From the NCBI GenBank assembly GCA_016938035.1, contig JAFGVK010000194.1, forward strand, positions 1 through 38,852: a DNA stretch of 38,852 nt. Reading direction: 5' to 3'. Shown here piece by piece: positions 15,955-23,942 of the stretch. The notes below the pieces were generated by a model, which was not told the origin of the DNA, did not search any database, and was given only the letters and a program-made list of their open reading frames with translations. The stretch's first letter is position 1. Each line of letters begins with the position of its first letter. Source of the stretch: Deltaproteobacteria bacterium (GTDB taxonomy: Bacteria > Myxococcota_A > UBA796 > GCA-2862545). A program made the position numbers and the translations under genes.

Positions 15955-17046
15955 ATGACCCGCCTCGTCGCCCTGCTGCTGCTCTCCCTCCTGCCCACCG
16001 CCGCCTTGGGCGCGCGGGCCAAGGACATCGGCGAGTTCTACGGGGTGCGCGACAACCAGATCACCGGCGCCGGCCTAGTGGTGGGCCTGCGCCGCACCGG
16101 CGACTCGCCTCGCAACGAGGCCGCGGTGAGGGCCCTCGCGGGGCGCCTGCAGGGGCTCGGGGTGTCGCTCCAGGTGGATGACATCTCCGCCCGCAACGTC
16201 GCGCTGGTGATGATCTCCTCCACCCTGGTCCCCGATCTGCGCTCAGGGTCCCGGATCGACGTGGTGGTGGCCTCTACCGGCGACGCCACCTCCCTCGAGG
16301 GCGGGGTGCTGCTGATGACCCCGCTGATGGGCCCGGACGGGCAGATCTACGCCGTGGCCGAGGGTCCGGTGGTGGTGGGCGGCTACTCGGTGGAGGCGGC
16401 CGGCAGCGCCTCGCGCAAGAACAACCCCACCACCGGCAGAGTGGTCGCGGGCGCCATCGTCGAGCGCGAGGTGCCCAGCCGCATGGACTTCAACGCGATG
16501 GAGGAGGTGGAATTCGTCCTCCACACCCCCGACTTCACCACCGCGATGAACCTGGCCGAGTCGGTGAACGAGGAGTTCGGGGCAGAGGTCGCGAGCTGCC
16601 GCTCCTCCTCCACCGTCGCGTTGGTCCTCCCACAGGAATTTCGAGGTAAGTTCGCCTATTTTGCTGCCAGGATCGAGGCGACCGAGGTGGAGATCGACGC
16701 GCCGGCCAGGGTGGTGATCTCAGAGCGCACCGGCACGGTGGTCATGGGCGCCGACGTGACCATCTCCGCGGTGGCTGTGGCGCACGGGGGCCTCACCATC
16801 GAGGTGAAGCGGGTGGATCAGACCCTCCAGCCCGCCCCCCTATCGAACGGAACCACCGCGGGTCAGAGCAACACCACCGTCCAGGCCTCCGAGGGAGAGG
16901 GGCAGCTCCAGCTCCTAGAGGGGGTCAGCATCGGCGATCTCGTCACCGCCCTCAACGCGATGGGGGTGAAGCCCCGGGACCTGATGATCATCCTCCAGGC
17001 CATCCAGGCCTCTGGCGCGCTCCACGCCGAGATCGTCACCATCTAG
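15955..17046 (+). CDS. flgI: Flagellar P-ring protein FlgI
   Basis: The 363-residue protein has a clear Sec signal peptide (MTRLVALLLLSLLPTAALGARA, cleavage probably after ALG). Mature family motifs follow: VRDNQITGAGLVVGLRRTGDS, the LVPDLRSGSRIDVVVASTGDATSLEGGVLLMTPL stretch and the C-terminal GVSIGDLVTALNAMGVKPRDLMIILQAI. FlgI oligomerises into the P ring in the peptidoglycan layer around the distal rod, chaperoned by FlgA. Length is normal. It is preceded by a sigma-28-like promoter, so it may be transcribed both from the upstream operon and from its own start. Nine bases separate it from flgJ. Confidence 0.96.
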   Translation: MTRLVALLLLSLLPTAALGARAKDIGEFYGVRDNQITGAGLVVGLRRTGDSPRNEAAVRALAGRLQGLGVSLQVDDISARNVALVMISSTLVPDLRSGSRIDVVVASTGDATSLEGGVLLMTPLMGPDGQIYAVAEGPVVVGGYSVEAAGSASRKNNPTTGRVVAGAIVEREVPSRMDFNAMEEVEFVLHTPDFTTAMNLAESVNEEFGAEVASCRSSSTVALVLPQEFRGKFAYFAARIEATEVEIDAPARVVISERTGTVVMGADVTISAVAVAHGGLTIEVKRVDQTLQPAPLSNGTTAGQSNTTVQASEGEGQLQLLEGVSIGDLVTALNAMGVKPRDLMIILQAIQASGALHAEIVTI

Positions 17047-17055
17047 GAGGTCCCC

Positions 17056-17757
17056 GTGGCGCTTGATCCTCTCCAGTCGGTCCTCCCCCTCGGCGCGGCG
17101 CTGGAGCAGCCGGCCCGTCCTGGCTCCCGGGAGGACGCGGCCAAACAGTTCGAAGCGCTCTACGCGCACGTCCTGGTGAAGGAGATGCGCAAGGCGATGC
17201 CCAAGGGCGGACTGTTCTCTGGGCAGGGCACCGAGATGTGGCAGGACCTCCTCGACGAGGAGATGGCCAAGGCGCTGGTCGCCCAGGGAAAGCTTGGGCT
17301 GAACCAGGAGATCCTCTCCACCATGCGGGAGGGCACCGCGGGGGACGAGGCGCCGCTGCCCCCCACGCCGGTGAGCGGCGCGAGGGTCAGCTCCACGTTC
17401 GGCTGGCGCCAGCACCCGATCTCGGGGGAACCGGATCACCACGACGGAGTGGATTTCGCCGCCCCCAGGGGGAGCCCGATCCGCTCCGTGGCGGCGGGAG
17501 TGGTCCGATCCGCCACGGAGCTGCCAGGGTACGGAAAGGTGGTCATCATCGACCACGGCGACGGGCTAGAGACGCGCTACGCCCACTGCGACAGCTTCAG
17601 CGTTCAAGAGGGTGACAGTGTACTTGCCGGCGAGGTGATCGCCGGGGTAGGCTCAACGGGGAATTCGACGGGGCCGCACCTGCATTTTGAGGTGCGAAAG
17701 CGCGGGAAGGCGCTGGATCCTCAGGATTGGCTCAACCGCTCTGGATCAAAACGCTAA
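17056..17757 (+). CDS. flgJ: FlgJ-type rod-capping protein fused to an M23 peptidase
   Basis: The 233-residue protein has two domains. Residues about 28-90 match the FlgJ N-terminal rod-binding domain (QFEALYAHVLVKEMRKAMPK, then GTEMWQDLLDEEMAKALVAQGKLGL). Residues about 108-225 are an M23 (LytM) metallopeptidase with the Zn2+ and catalytic residues present: His129 and Asp133 in HHDGVDF, His177 in RYAHCD, and His208 and His210 in PHLHFEV. In Salmonella the second domain of FlgJ is a glucosaminidase; here an endopeptidase would open the peptidoglycan for rod growth by cutting cross-bridges instead of glycan chains. No signal peptide is seen, in line with export by the flagellar apparatus. GTG 17056 follows TAGGAGG. 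Confidence 0.93.
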   Translation: MALDPLQSVLPLGAALEQPARPGSREDAAKQFEALYAHVLVKEMRKAMPKGGLFSGQGTEMWQDLLDEEMAKALVAQGKLGLNQEILSTMREGTAGDEAPLPPTPVSGARVSSTFGWRQHPISGEPDHHDGVDFAAPRGSPIRSVAAGVVRSATELPGYGKVVIIDHGDGLETRYAHCDSFSVQEGDSVLAGEVIAGVGSTGNSTGPHLHFEVRKRGKALDPQDWLNRSGSKR

Positions 17758-17782
17758 TCCGCCCGATCAAATGGGCCGATAA
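17755..17782 (+). promoter_or_regulatory. Sigma-28-like promoter before flgM
   Basis: TAAT followed by 17 bases and CCGATAA (the full GCCGATAA -10 consensus). It begins at the stop codon of flgJ and ends 39 bases before the ATG of flgM. A sigma-28 promoter before flgM-flgN-flgK-flgL is usual for late flagellar genes. Confidence 0.75.
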
Positions 17783-17821
17783 GAGAATCACGACAAGGCC
17801 TCGACGGCCTTGGAGGTCACC

Positions 17822-18109
17822 ATGAAGGTCCGATCCAATATTCCAACCAGCCAGATCCAGGCGCCGACCGACCTAGGTTCGCGTCAGGCTGCGGCCAAGC
17901 CCCAGGCCGACGCGACCCCCGCTGCGGCAGCCAAGGTCTCGCTGTCCGCGGACGCCGGCTACATCTCCTCCCTCCAGGCTGGCGCAACCAAGATGCCCAA
18001 CATCCGGCAGGATGTGGTCAATGAGGTCCGCGAGGCCCTCAACGACGGCACCTTTGAGCAGACCGTCGACATGGACGCGGTCGTCGACGGGCTGATGGCC
18101 GACCTGTGA
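17822..18109 (+). CDS. flgM: Anti-sigma-28 factor FlgM
   Basis: This 95-residue protein binds FliA and keeps it inactive until the hook-basal body is finished and FlgM is exported. The C-terminal half has the family pattern VSLSADAGYISSLQ, then RQDVVNEVREALNDGTFEQT and MDAVVDGLMADL, matching the FlgM helices that clamp the sigma factor. The Ala/Gln-rich N-terminus is expected to be disordered and carries the export signal. ATG 17822 is chosen for its TTGGAGG ribosome-binding site; the earlier TTG at 17810 lies inside that site. Its stop overlaps the flgN GTG as GTGA. Confidence 0.92.
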   Translation: MKVRSNIPTSQIQAPTDLGSRQAAAKPQADATPAAAAKVSLSADAGYISSLQAGATKMPNIRQDVVNEVREALNDGTFEQTVDMDAVVDGLMADL

Positions 18110-18432
18110 GCTCCCACCCGCTCCACGCGCTCCTCGATCAGCTCCACGCGCTCACCGGGGAGCAGCTGGAGGCCGCCCGGCGGCTCGATGGCGCCCGCCT
18201 CACCGAGCTCAATGACCAGCGAACCGCACTGAATTTCGAGTTGCAGCTCGCGCTAGAGACCGAGGTCCCAGAGGACGAGCGCGCGCACCTCGCTCACAGG
18301 GCGCGGGAGCTCGCCGGGCTGGAGCGGCGTCTCCACGGCGTCGCGAGCACCGTCGTCGAGGCTCTCGACGCGGCGATCCCCACCCGCCCCCCGCCCGTCT
18401 ACGGCCGCACGGGGCGCATCGACAAGAGGTGA
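18106..18432 (+). CDS. flgN: Flagellar chaperone FlgN
   Basis: The 108-residue helical protein is the type III export chaperone for the hook-filament junction proteins FlgK and FlgL. It is Leu/Glu/Arg-rich with long amphipathic helices (LLDQLHALTGEQLEAARRLD and RARELAGLERRLHGVASTVV). It ends with the VYGRTGRI-type segment seen at the C-terminus of FlgN family members. The length is somewhat below that of the enteric protein (140). The start is GTG 18106, overlapping flgM by four bases. Three bases separate it from flgK, its expected client. Confidence 0.85.
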   Translation: MSSHPLHALLDQLHALTGEQLEAARRLDGARLTELNDQRTALNFELQLALETEVPEDERAHLAHRARELAGLERRLHGVASTVVEALDAAIPTRPPPVYGRTGRIDKR

Positions 18433-18435
18433 GCC

Positions 18436-19812
18436 ATGTCGCTCCTCTCCTCGCTCCTCGTCGCCGGCTCGGGGCTCCGGGCCGCGAGCGCCGGGGTCTC
18501 GACCACAAGCCACAACGTCGCCAACGCCAGCTCCGAGGGCTTCCACGTCCGCTCCGCCACCGTGGTCACCGCCGATCCGATCCGGAGGGGCGCCGCGTGG
18601 TTCGGGCAGGGCACCAACCTCACGGGGATCTCCCGCGCTGCGGACAGCTTCCTCGCCCGCAGACAGATGTCCACCGCGGGGGACGCAGCCGCCTCGTACA
18701 CCCTCCAGACCAACCTGACGCAGGTGGAGACCCGCTTCAACGAGTCGGCAGCCGACGGCATCCGGGAGCGCCTGGATCAGTTCTATGACGCCCTCACCGA
18801 GGCCACCGCCGACCCCGCGGATCGCGGCCTGCGCGAAGGGGTGAACGCGGCGGCCTCGCGCCTCGGCGACGTGCTGCGCCGCACCGCCAACGGGCTGGAC
18901 CAGCAGCTCTCGGACTTCGAGGACACCATGGTCGGGTCGGTCGACGCGATCAACGAGAAGATCGCCAAGGTGGCCGCGCTGAACAAGGGTTTGCAGGCCG
19001 CTGGTGGCGCGCTGAAGGCCGGCGACCTGGCCGACCAGCGCGATCAGCTCATCCGCGAGCTCGCTGAGGAGGTGGGCGCCACCGCCTATTTTGACGGAGA
19101 GGGGCGCGCGACGGTGATGGTGGGCGGCCACGCGGTGGTGTCGGGGATCGAGGCCCGGCAGATCCTGGTGGACGTGAGCAGCGGCGCCCCCTCGGTCTTC
19201 ATGAGCGCCGACTCTGGGCAGGTGGACCTCACCGCCGGGGTGGGCGGTGTGCTCGGGGGGCGGATCGGGGCCCACGCCCTGACGGTGGGCTACAGGGAGC
19301 GCTTGGACACCTTCGCCACCGACTTCGCCGGGGCGATGAACGCACAGCACCAGGCGGGCTTCGATCGCGCGGGCGCCCCCGGGGGTGATCTCTTTACCTT
19401 CAACGCCGCCGACCCCGCAGGGAGCTTCGCGCCCTCCAGCGCGGTGCTCGCGTCGCCAGATCTGCTCGCCTTCGCCGCCGGCCCCAGCGCAAACCCCGGC
19501 GATGCAGGCAACCTGGAGGCCCTGATGGGCACGCGCACCAGCGGCTTCGTCGGGGCGGACGCCGACACCCCCGAGGCCTGGCTCACCGACCTCACCTCGG
19601 ACGTTGGGCGCGACACCGACACCGCCGGGATCGCCGCGGAGGCCAACCAGGCGCTGCTCGACGACCTCGACGAGCTCGACCAGAACCTGCACGGGGTGGA
19701 CCTCGACGAGCAGGCCCAGAACCTGATCACCTACCAGACGGCCTACCAGGCCGCGGCGAAGGTGCTCGCCTCGACCCAGAGCATGCTCGACACCCTCATG
19801 TCCATCGTCTAG
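18436..19812 (+). CDS. flgK: Flagellar hook-associated protein 1, FlgK
   Basis: The 458-residue protein forms the first junction layer between hook and filament. The N-terminus (LLVAGSGLRAASAGVSTTSHNVANASSEGF) contains the HNVANASxEGFH/Y motif of FlgK. The middle has the DQLIRELAEEVGATAYFDGEGRATV region. The C-terminus (LDEQAQNLITYQTAYQAAAKVLASTQSMLDTLMSIV) is the classic FlgK ending. Length is in the lower part of the family range. It is preceded by AAGAGGTGAGCC and ATG 18436, and followed 17 bases later by flgL. Confidence 0.96.
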   Translation: MSLLSSLLVAGSGLRAASAGVSTTSHNVANASSEGFHVRSATVVTADPIRRGAAWFGQGTNLTGISRAADSFLARRQMSTAGDAAASYTLQTNLTQVETRFNESAADGIRERLDQFYDALTEATADPADRGLREGVNAAASRLGDVLRRTANGLDQQLSDFEDTMVGSVDAINEKIAKVAALNKGLQAAGGALKAGDLADQRDQLIRELAEEVGATAYFDGEGRATVMVGGHAVVSGIEARQILVDVSSGAPSVFMSADSGQVDLTAGVGGVLGGRIGAHALTVGYRERLDTFATDFAGAMNAQHQAGFDRAGAPGGDLFTFNAADPAGSFAPSSAVLASPDLLAFAAGPSANPGDAGNLEALMGTRTSGFVGADADTPEAWLTDLTSDVGRDTDTAGIAAEANQALLDDLDELDQNLHGVDLDEQAQNLITYQTAYQAAAKVLASTQSMLDTLMSIV

Positions 19813-19829
19813 CTCCCCCGGAGCCCCCC

Positions 19830-20717
19830 ATGACCACCATCCGCAACACGCTGCTCCAGGCCACCCGAACCATCTCCGGTCACGTCTCCCAGGCCAAGGC
19901 GGACCTGGCCGTGGCCGAGGAGCGCGCCCTGACCGGGCTCAAGGCGCAGCGGCCCTCCGATCTGCCCGAGGGGTGGTACGACGCCCACGCCCTGCGCGCG
20001 GCGATCGCAGATCAGCAGTCCTGGACCGACAACGCGAGCCGCGGCTCCTCGATCCTGAACACGGTGGAGTCCACCCTGGGCTCCGCCTCAGACCTGCTCA
20101 AGGTGGCCCGCGAGCGCGCGGTGCAAGGCGCCTCAGAGACCCTCGCTACCGACGAGCGGGTGACCATGGCGGTAGAGATCGACGCCCTGCGGGGACAGCT
20201 CCTCACCCTCGGCAACACGCAGATCAACGGCCGCTACCTCTTCGCCGGTGAGGCCTACGACCAGCCCGCCTTCGACGCGGCGGGCGCCTACATGGGCACA
20301 ACCGACGTGCCCACCGTGATGGTAGGGGCCAACCGCTTCATCGACAACGGCTTCGACGGGGGCGAGGTCTTCCAGGGGTCCGTCGACGCCTTCCAGGTGC
20401 TCACCGACCTCGCCGACGCGATGCGGGCCGACGACGCGCCGGGGGTGGCCGCCCTGCTCGGGGACCTGGACACAGCGTTGGGGCAGCTCATCGAGGGCCG
20501 CCAGAAGGTGGGCTACCTGACCCAGGACAACGCGGACGCCCGGGCGGTCGCCGAGAGCATGAGCGTGGTGTTCGAGGAGCGCCTCAACGACGTGATCGGC
20601 GTCGACCCGGTCCAGGCCTACTCGGACCTCGCCAACCTCAAGACCGCCTATGAGAGCACGCTCCAGGTCTCGGCGGGGGTCCTCAACGGCGCCAGCCTGT
20701 TCAATTTCCTTCGCTGA
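19830..20717 (+). CDS. flgL: Flagellar hook-associated protein 3, FlgL
   Basis: The 295-residue protein is the second hook-filament junction protein and is flagellin-like. Its N-terminal helix region includes RPSDLPEGWYDAHALRAAI and the helix NTVESTLGSASDLLKVARERAVQGASETL. The segment TLGNTQINGRYLFAGEAYDQPAF is the diagnostic FlgL motif (N-Q-x-NGRYLFAG). The C-terminus (DLANLKTAYESTLQVSAGVLNGASLFNFL) has the flagellin-family D0 ending. It is the last flagellar gene in the window. The fliW and csrA genes often found next to flgL are not present here, and filament and motor genes must be elsewhere. Confidence 0.95.
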   Translation: MTTIRNTLLQATRTISGHVSQAKADLAVAEERALTGLKAQRPSDLPEGWYDAHALRAAIADQQSWTDNASRGSSILNTVESTLGSASDLLKVARERAVQGASETLATDERVTMAVEIDALRGQLLTLGNTQINGRYLFAGEAYDQPAFDAAGAYMGTTDVPTVMVGANRFIDNGFDGGEVFQGSVDAFQVLTDLADAMRADDAPGVAALLGDLDTALGQLIEGRQKVGYLTQDNADARAVAESMSVVFEERLNDVIGVDPVQAYSDLANLKTAYESTLQVSAGVLNGASLFNFLR

Positions 20718-20890
20718 GTCGTTCGCGGCGGGCCCCCGCGCCCCAACCACTGGCACGCGCGGACCTCGGCCCCAGGCGGAGGCCTGACCCCCCTCCTCCC
20801 TCCAGGAGGCGGGCACAGCCCGCTGAGGCGAGGTAGCGTCGCGTCGCCAGCCCAACAACGGGCCAGAGCACGGCGCCCCCAAGGCGACCT

Positions 20891-20908
20891 GGCAGCGGTA
20901 GCGCTGCC
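20891..20908. terminator. Small perfect hairpin between flgL and the flavoprotein gene
   Basis: GGCAGCG and CGCTGCC pair around a 4-base GTAG loop. Another hairpin (GCGGGC-ACA-GCCCGC, 20809-20823) lies upstream in the same 269-base gap. No T-run follows either, so the role as terminator of the flgM-flgL transcript is tentative. Confidence 0.4.
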
Positions 20909-20923
20909 CTGCGGAGGGGTCGG

Positions 20924-20952
20924 TGCCTCGCGCTTCCGCCCTCTGGTAGGAT
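20924..20952 (+). promoter_or_regulatory. Candidate sigma-70-type promoter of the flavoprotein gene
   Basis: A TAGGAT -10 box (20947-20952) lies in the context TCTGGTAGGATG, 34 bases before ATG 20987. The same context with TAGCAT occurs before the 22520 gene. No good -35 box is seen (TGCCTC at 17-base spacing), so the call is weak. Confidence 0.4.
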
Positions 20953-20986
20953 GTGGACCGGGCACCCCCGCCCGCAGGGAGGAAGC

Positions 20987-22336
20987 ATGAGGCTGGTGAT
21001 CATCGGCGGTGACGCAGCAGGGATGAGCGCCGCGAGCGCGGCGAAGCGCATGGACCCCACCGCAGAGGTGATCGTCCTGGAGAAGAGCGAGGACGTGTCC
21101 TACGGCGCCTGCGGGCTGCCCTACAAGCTCGCCGCCGGGGCGATGACCGACCTGGAGGTGATGTCCGCGGCCACCTTCCGCGACACGCGGGGGATAGACC
21201 TGCGCCTCCGGCACCAGGTGACGGGGCTGGATCCCGCATCCCGCACCGTCACCGTGCAGACCCCAGCGGGGACGACGGCGCTGAGCTACGACCGGCTGCT
21301 CCTCGCCACGGGGGCCAGCGTGTGGGCGCCCCCCATCGAGGGGCTGAGTGAGCTGCTGGGACGGGGGGTCTATTTCCTCAAGACCCTCGAGGACGGGCGG
21401 CGGCTGCGGGAGCGGCTGGAGCGGCACAAGCCCGCGAGGGTCGCGGTCATCGGGGGAGGCTACATCGGCCTGGAGGCCACCGAGGGCCTCCAGGCCCTCG
21501 GCGCTCAGGTCACGGTGATCGAGGCGCTGCCGCTCCTGCTCCCCTTCCTCTCCCCCCCCCAGCGCGCCGCGGTGATGGCCGAGGCGGAGGCCCACAGGGT
21601 GACGGTGCGGACCGACACCAGGGTCGCGTCGATCCGCGAGCAGCCCGACGGGAGCCTACAAATCGCGACCTCGTCTGGCACGCTGCAGGCGGACCTGGCG
21701 CTGGTCGCCACCGGGGTGCGGCCCTCGTCGGAGCTAGCGCGCGAGGCGGGGATCGCCCTGGGCGCCGGGGGCAGCGTCGCGGTGGACGGCGCCCTCCGCA
21801 CCTCTGCGGAGGGCGTGTGGGCGGCGGGAGACTGCGCCGACGCTCAGCACGCCCTGACCGGGCGCTCCACCTGGGTCCCGCTCGCGCTGCGGGCGAACCG
21901 CTCCGGCAAGCTGGCTGCCAGCGCGATGCTCGGGCACCAGGTGGCCGCCCCGCCGATCCTCGGCACCGCGGCCTTCCAGTTCTTCGGGCTCCAGATCGCG
22001 CGCACAGGCCTGGGCCTGGACGAGGCGGTCGCAGCCGGGTTCGACGCGGTGGCTGCCTCGGTGAAGACCGGCACCAGGGCGCACTACTATCCTGGTGGAG
22101 GCCCGCTCTTCACGAGCCTCGTGGGGGAGCGCGGCACCGGCAGGCTGCTGGGGGCGGTGATGGTGGGGCCGGAGGGGGCGGCCCACCGGATCGACACCGT
22201 CGTGGCCGCGATCCGGGGAGGGATGACCGCGACCGAGCTGTACGAGCTCGACCTCGTCTACGCCCCGCCCTTCGGCCCCAGCTGGTCACCGCTGCTCACG
22301 GCGGCCAGCGCCCTCGTCAAGGCGGCGCGCCGCTGA
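20987..22336 (+). CDS. FAD-dependent CoA-disulfide-reductase-like oxidoreductase
   Basis: The 449-residue flavoprotein belongs to the NADH oxidase / CoA-disulfide reductase / NADH peroxidase group. An N-terminal FAD dinucleotide fold starts LVIIGGDAAGMSAAS. The single redox Cys42 lies in SYGACGLPY, the family's active-site position (it forms a mixed disulfide with CoA or a sulfenate). The second nucleotide fold is VAVIGGGYIGLEATEGL. FAD closure is at SAEGVWAAGDCAD, and the C-terminal dimerisation domain includes ELYELDLVYAPPFGPSW with the Tyr conserved in CoA-disulfide reductases. It probably reduces CoA disulfide, polysulfide or peroxide with NAD(P)H in the cytoplasm; the exact substrate cannot be read. 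ATG 20987 follows AGGGAGGAAG. The frame is open upstream to 20951, but without a ribosome-binding site. Confidence 0.9.
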   Translation: MRLVIIGGDAAGMSAASAAKRMDPTAEVIVLEKSEDVSYGACGLPYKLAAGAMTDLEVMSAATFRDTRGIDLRLRHQVTGLDPASRTVTVQTPAGTTALSYDRLLLATGASVWAPPIEGLSELLGRGVYFLKTLEDGRRLRERLERHKPARVAVIGGGYIGLEATEGLQALGAQVTVIEALPLLLPFLSPPQRAAVMAEAEAHRVTVRTDTRVASIREQPDGSLQIATSSGTLQADLALVATGVRPSSELAREAGIALGAGGSVAVDGALRTSAEGVWAAGDCADAQHALTGRSTWVPLALRANRSGKLAASAMLGHQVAAPPILGTAAFQFFGLQIARTGLGLDEAVAAGFDAVAASVKTGTRAHYYPGGGPLFTSLVGERGTGRLLGAVMVGPEGAAHRIDTVVAAIRGGMTATELYELDLVYAPPFGPSWSPLLTAASALVKAARR

Positions 22337-22369
22337 GAGACGCGCGCCGGCGCGGGCACCGCGCCTCCA

Positions 22370-22389
22370 GCGGGGACGTGGATCCCCGC
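22370..22389 (+). terminator. Hairpin after the flavoprotein gene
   Basis: A perfect 7-bp stem (GCGGGGA with TCCCCGC) and 6-base loop lies 34 bases after the stop. A further hairpin (GGCGCG-GGCAC-CGCGCC) is at 22349-22365. There is no T-run, but two adjacent GC hairpins before a candidate promoter suggest a transcription boundary. Confidence 0.5.
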
Positions 22390-22463
22390 CCACAAGCCCA
22401 CTCAGACCCCGGCGCCAACCGCTCCTATGCCCAAGCGCACCTCTCTCTCCGGGACATGCACCC

Positions 22464-22492
22464 GTGACCCGCTGCCCGCGGTCTGGTAGCAT
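22464..22492 (+). promoter_or_regulatory. Candidate promoter of the three-gene PEGA operon
   Basis: GTGACC (22464-22469), 17 bases, then TAGCAT (22487-22492), in the context TCTGGTAGCATG, 27 bases before ATG 22520. The -10 context matches the one upstream of the flavoprotein gene. Confidence 0.5.
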
Positions 22493-22519
22493 GCCCCAAA
22501 GTCGAACGCCGGAGCGACA

Positions 22520-23473
22520 ATGGCGACCCCACCCCTCCCCACCGTGGTACAGGCCCTCCAAGGAGTGGCCCTGTGGCAGCACGAGGCCCTCGCGAGCAAC
22601 CAGAAGCAGCTCGAGGACGTAGACCACGAGGTGCTCCAGTTTGAGCAGGCCATCCGCAACCTGCAGGAGCAGATCGCCGCCCTGGAGACCTTCCGCGCGG
22701 AGCTGGGACAGCAGCGCGGCCTGATCGACGACGAGCTCACCCAGCGCTCCTACGACGCGATCTTCGAGGCCCTGCACGCCCAGCACCAGGCCCTGCAGCA
22801 GCGCTCCACCCTGATGGGCGCGGCCTGGGGCGAGCGCGACGCGGCCCTCGCTCGCCTCGCCGAGCAGAGCGACGTCGCCCCGCTGCTCCACGAGTACCAG
22901 CAGTTCAAGACCAGCGTGGAGCCCACCCTGGAGATGCTGCCCGCGTCCTACCGCGACGTCATCCGGGCCCACCACCAGGGGATCGTCAAGCAGCTCCGCG
23001 CCAGGGTCTCGGACATCCTCGAGGGGGTCACGGAGCTCAAGGCAGAGGCCCTGACCTTTGACGTGGTGTACGCCATCGACGCCCCAGAGGGGCCCGCCGA
23101 GCTGCTGATGCTGGTGCTTCCGGTGAGCGACACCGTGCAGACCCGCTGGACAGAGCGGGAGGAGGACCTGCAGTCCCACATCGCCGCGCGGGCCATCCAC
23201 GGCCTGTACGCAGCCTGCCACGAGCTGGGACTGGGCGGCGCACAGGCGATGTACGGGGGCCACCAGGGGATGCTCGCGATAGAGGTCGAGCTGCGCGGCG
23301 GTGACCCCGACGCCATCGCCGGGGTGCTGGAGCGCGCACTCCACAACGCCGTCTCCATCTCGGAGGAGCTGCGGGGCGCCGGCCTGCGCCCCACGGTGTT
23401 CCGCGTCCACGTAGACCACCTGCTCCCCCCTGAAGAGGCGGACATGGAGACTCTGGAGATGAACCATGCTTGA
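22520..23473 (+). CDS. Coiled-coil protein of unknown function, first gene of PEGA operon
   Basis: I do not recognise a family for this 317-residue protein. Residues about 20-110 are a long helical, Gln/Glu/Leu-rich coiled-coil (LEDVDHEVLQFEQAIRNLQE and on), and a further helical part extends to about 170. From about 175 the chain becomes alpha/beta (LTFDVVYAIDAPEGPAELLMLVLPV, then MLAIEVELRGGDPDAIAGVLERAL and a final FRVHVDHL strand), suggesting a globular C-terminal domain, possibly a duplicated alpha/beta fold. There is no signal peptide or membrane segment, so it is likely cytoplasmic. ATG 22520 follows CGGAG. Its last codons overlap the next gene by eight bases, and both precede an acidic membrane-anchored PEGA protein, so the three products probably work together. 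Confidence 0.85.
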   Translation: MATPPLPTVVQALQGVALWQHEALASNQKQLEDVDHEVLQFEQAIRNLQEQIAALETFRAELGQQRGLIDDELTQRSYDAIFEALHAQHQALQQRSTLMGAAWGERDAALARLAEQSDVAPLLHEYQQFKTSVEPTLEMLPASYRDVIRAHHQGIVKQLRARVSDILEGVTELKAEALTFDVVYAIDAPEGPAELLMLVLPVSDTVQTRWTEREEDLQSHIAARAIHGLYAACHELGLGGAQAMYGGHQGMLAIEVELRGGDPDAIAGVLERALHNAVSISEELRGAGLRPTVFRVHVDHLLPPEEADMETLEMNHA

Positions 23474-23939
23474 TGAGCTTCGCCCCATGGGCCTGTACCA
23501 GGCAGCGCTCACCCTGGAGATCGAGCCCTTCGAGGTGGTGCGGCTGCTCACCTTGGCCAACGCGGTCCCCGAGAGCAACCTCCTCATCTGTGACGCCACC
23601 CTCGACCTAATCAAGGATGTCGGCGGCATCGAGCAGTGGTGGACCGACTCCCCCGATCAGCCCGACGAGCTGGTGCGGGCGGCGATAGGGATCCTGCTCG
23701 ACCGCGGGCACATCGGTGAGCGGAGCGCCCGCATCGACAACCTGTGGCGCGGGCTCCCGGTGGAGTCCCAGTCCGTCCTGCAGCAGGCCGTCCATCAGCT
23801 CGTCCAGGGCGGGTTCTTGGCCACCATGATGCACCTCCAGGGCGTCCACGTGACCGTGGCCCCCGAAGCCGTAGATCGCCTGCGCGCTGTGGCCGCGGGC
23901 GAGCTCTCGCTCTCGTCGCTCTCCCCCCTGCTGGGCTAG
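23466..23939 (+). CDS. Small helical protein of unknown function
   Basis: The 157-residue product is mainly helical with no recognisable domain. The first part (LYQAALTLEIEPFEVVRLLTLANAVP) could be a small helical bundle or winged-helix-like element. A DELVRAAIGILLDRGHI segment and a LQQAVHQLVQGGFLATMMHLQGVHVTV segment follow. No signal peptide or membrane segment is present. GGAGATGAACC precedes ATG 23466 and the start lies within the end of the coiled-coil gene, so translation is coupled. Three bases separate it from the PEGA protein gene. Function unknown. Confidence 0.85.
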   Translation: MLDELRPMGLYQAALTLEIEPFEVVRLLTLANAVPESNLLICDATLDLIKDVGGIEQWWTDSPDQPDELVRAAIGILLDRGHIGERSARIDNLWRGLPVESQSVLQQAVHQLVQGGFLATMMHLQGVHVTVAPEAVDRLRAVAAGELSLSSLSPLLG

Positions 23940-23942
23940 CCG

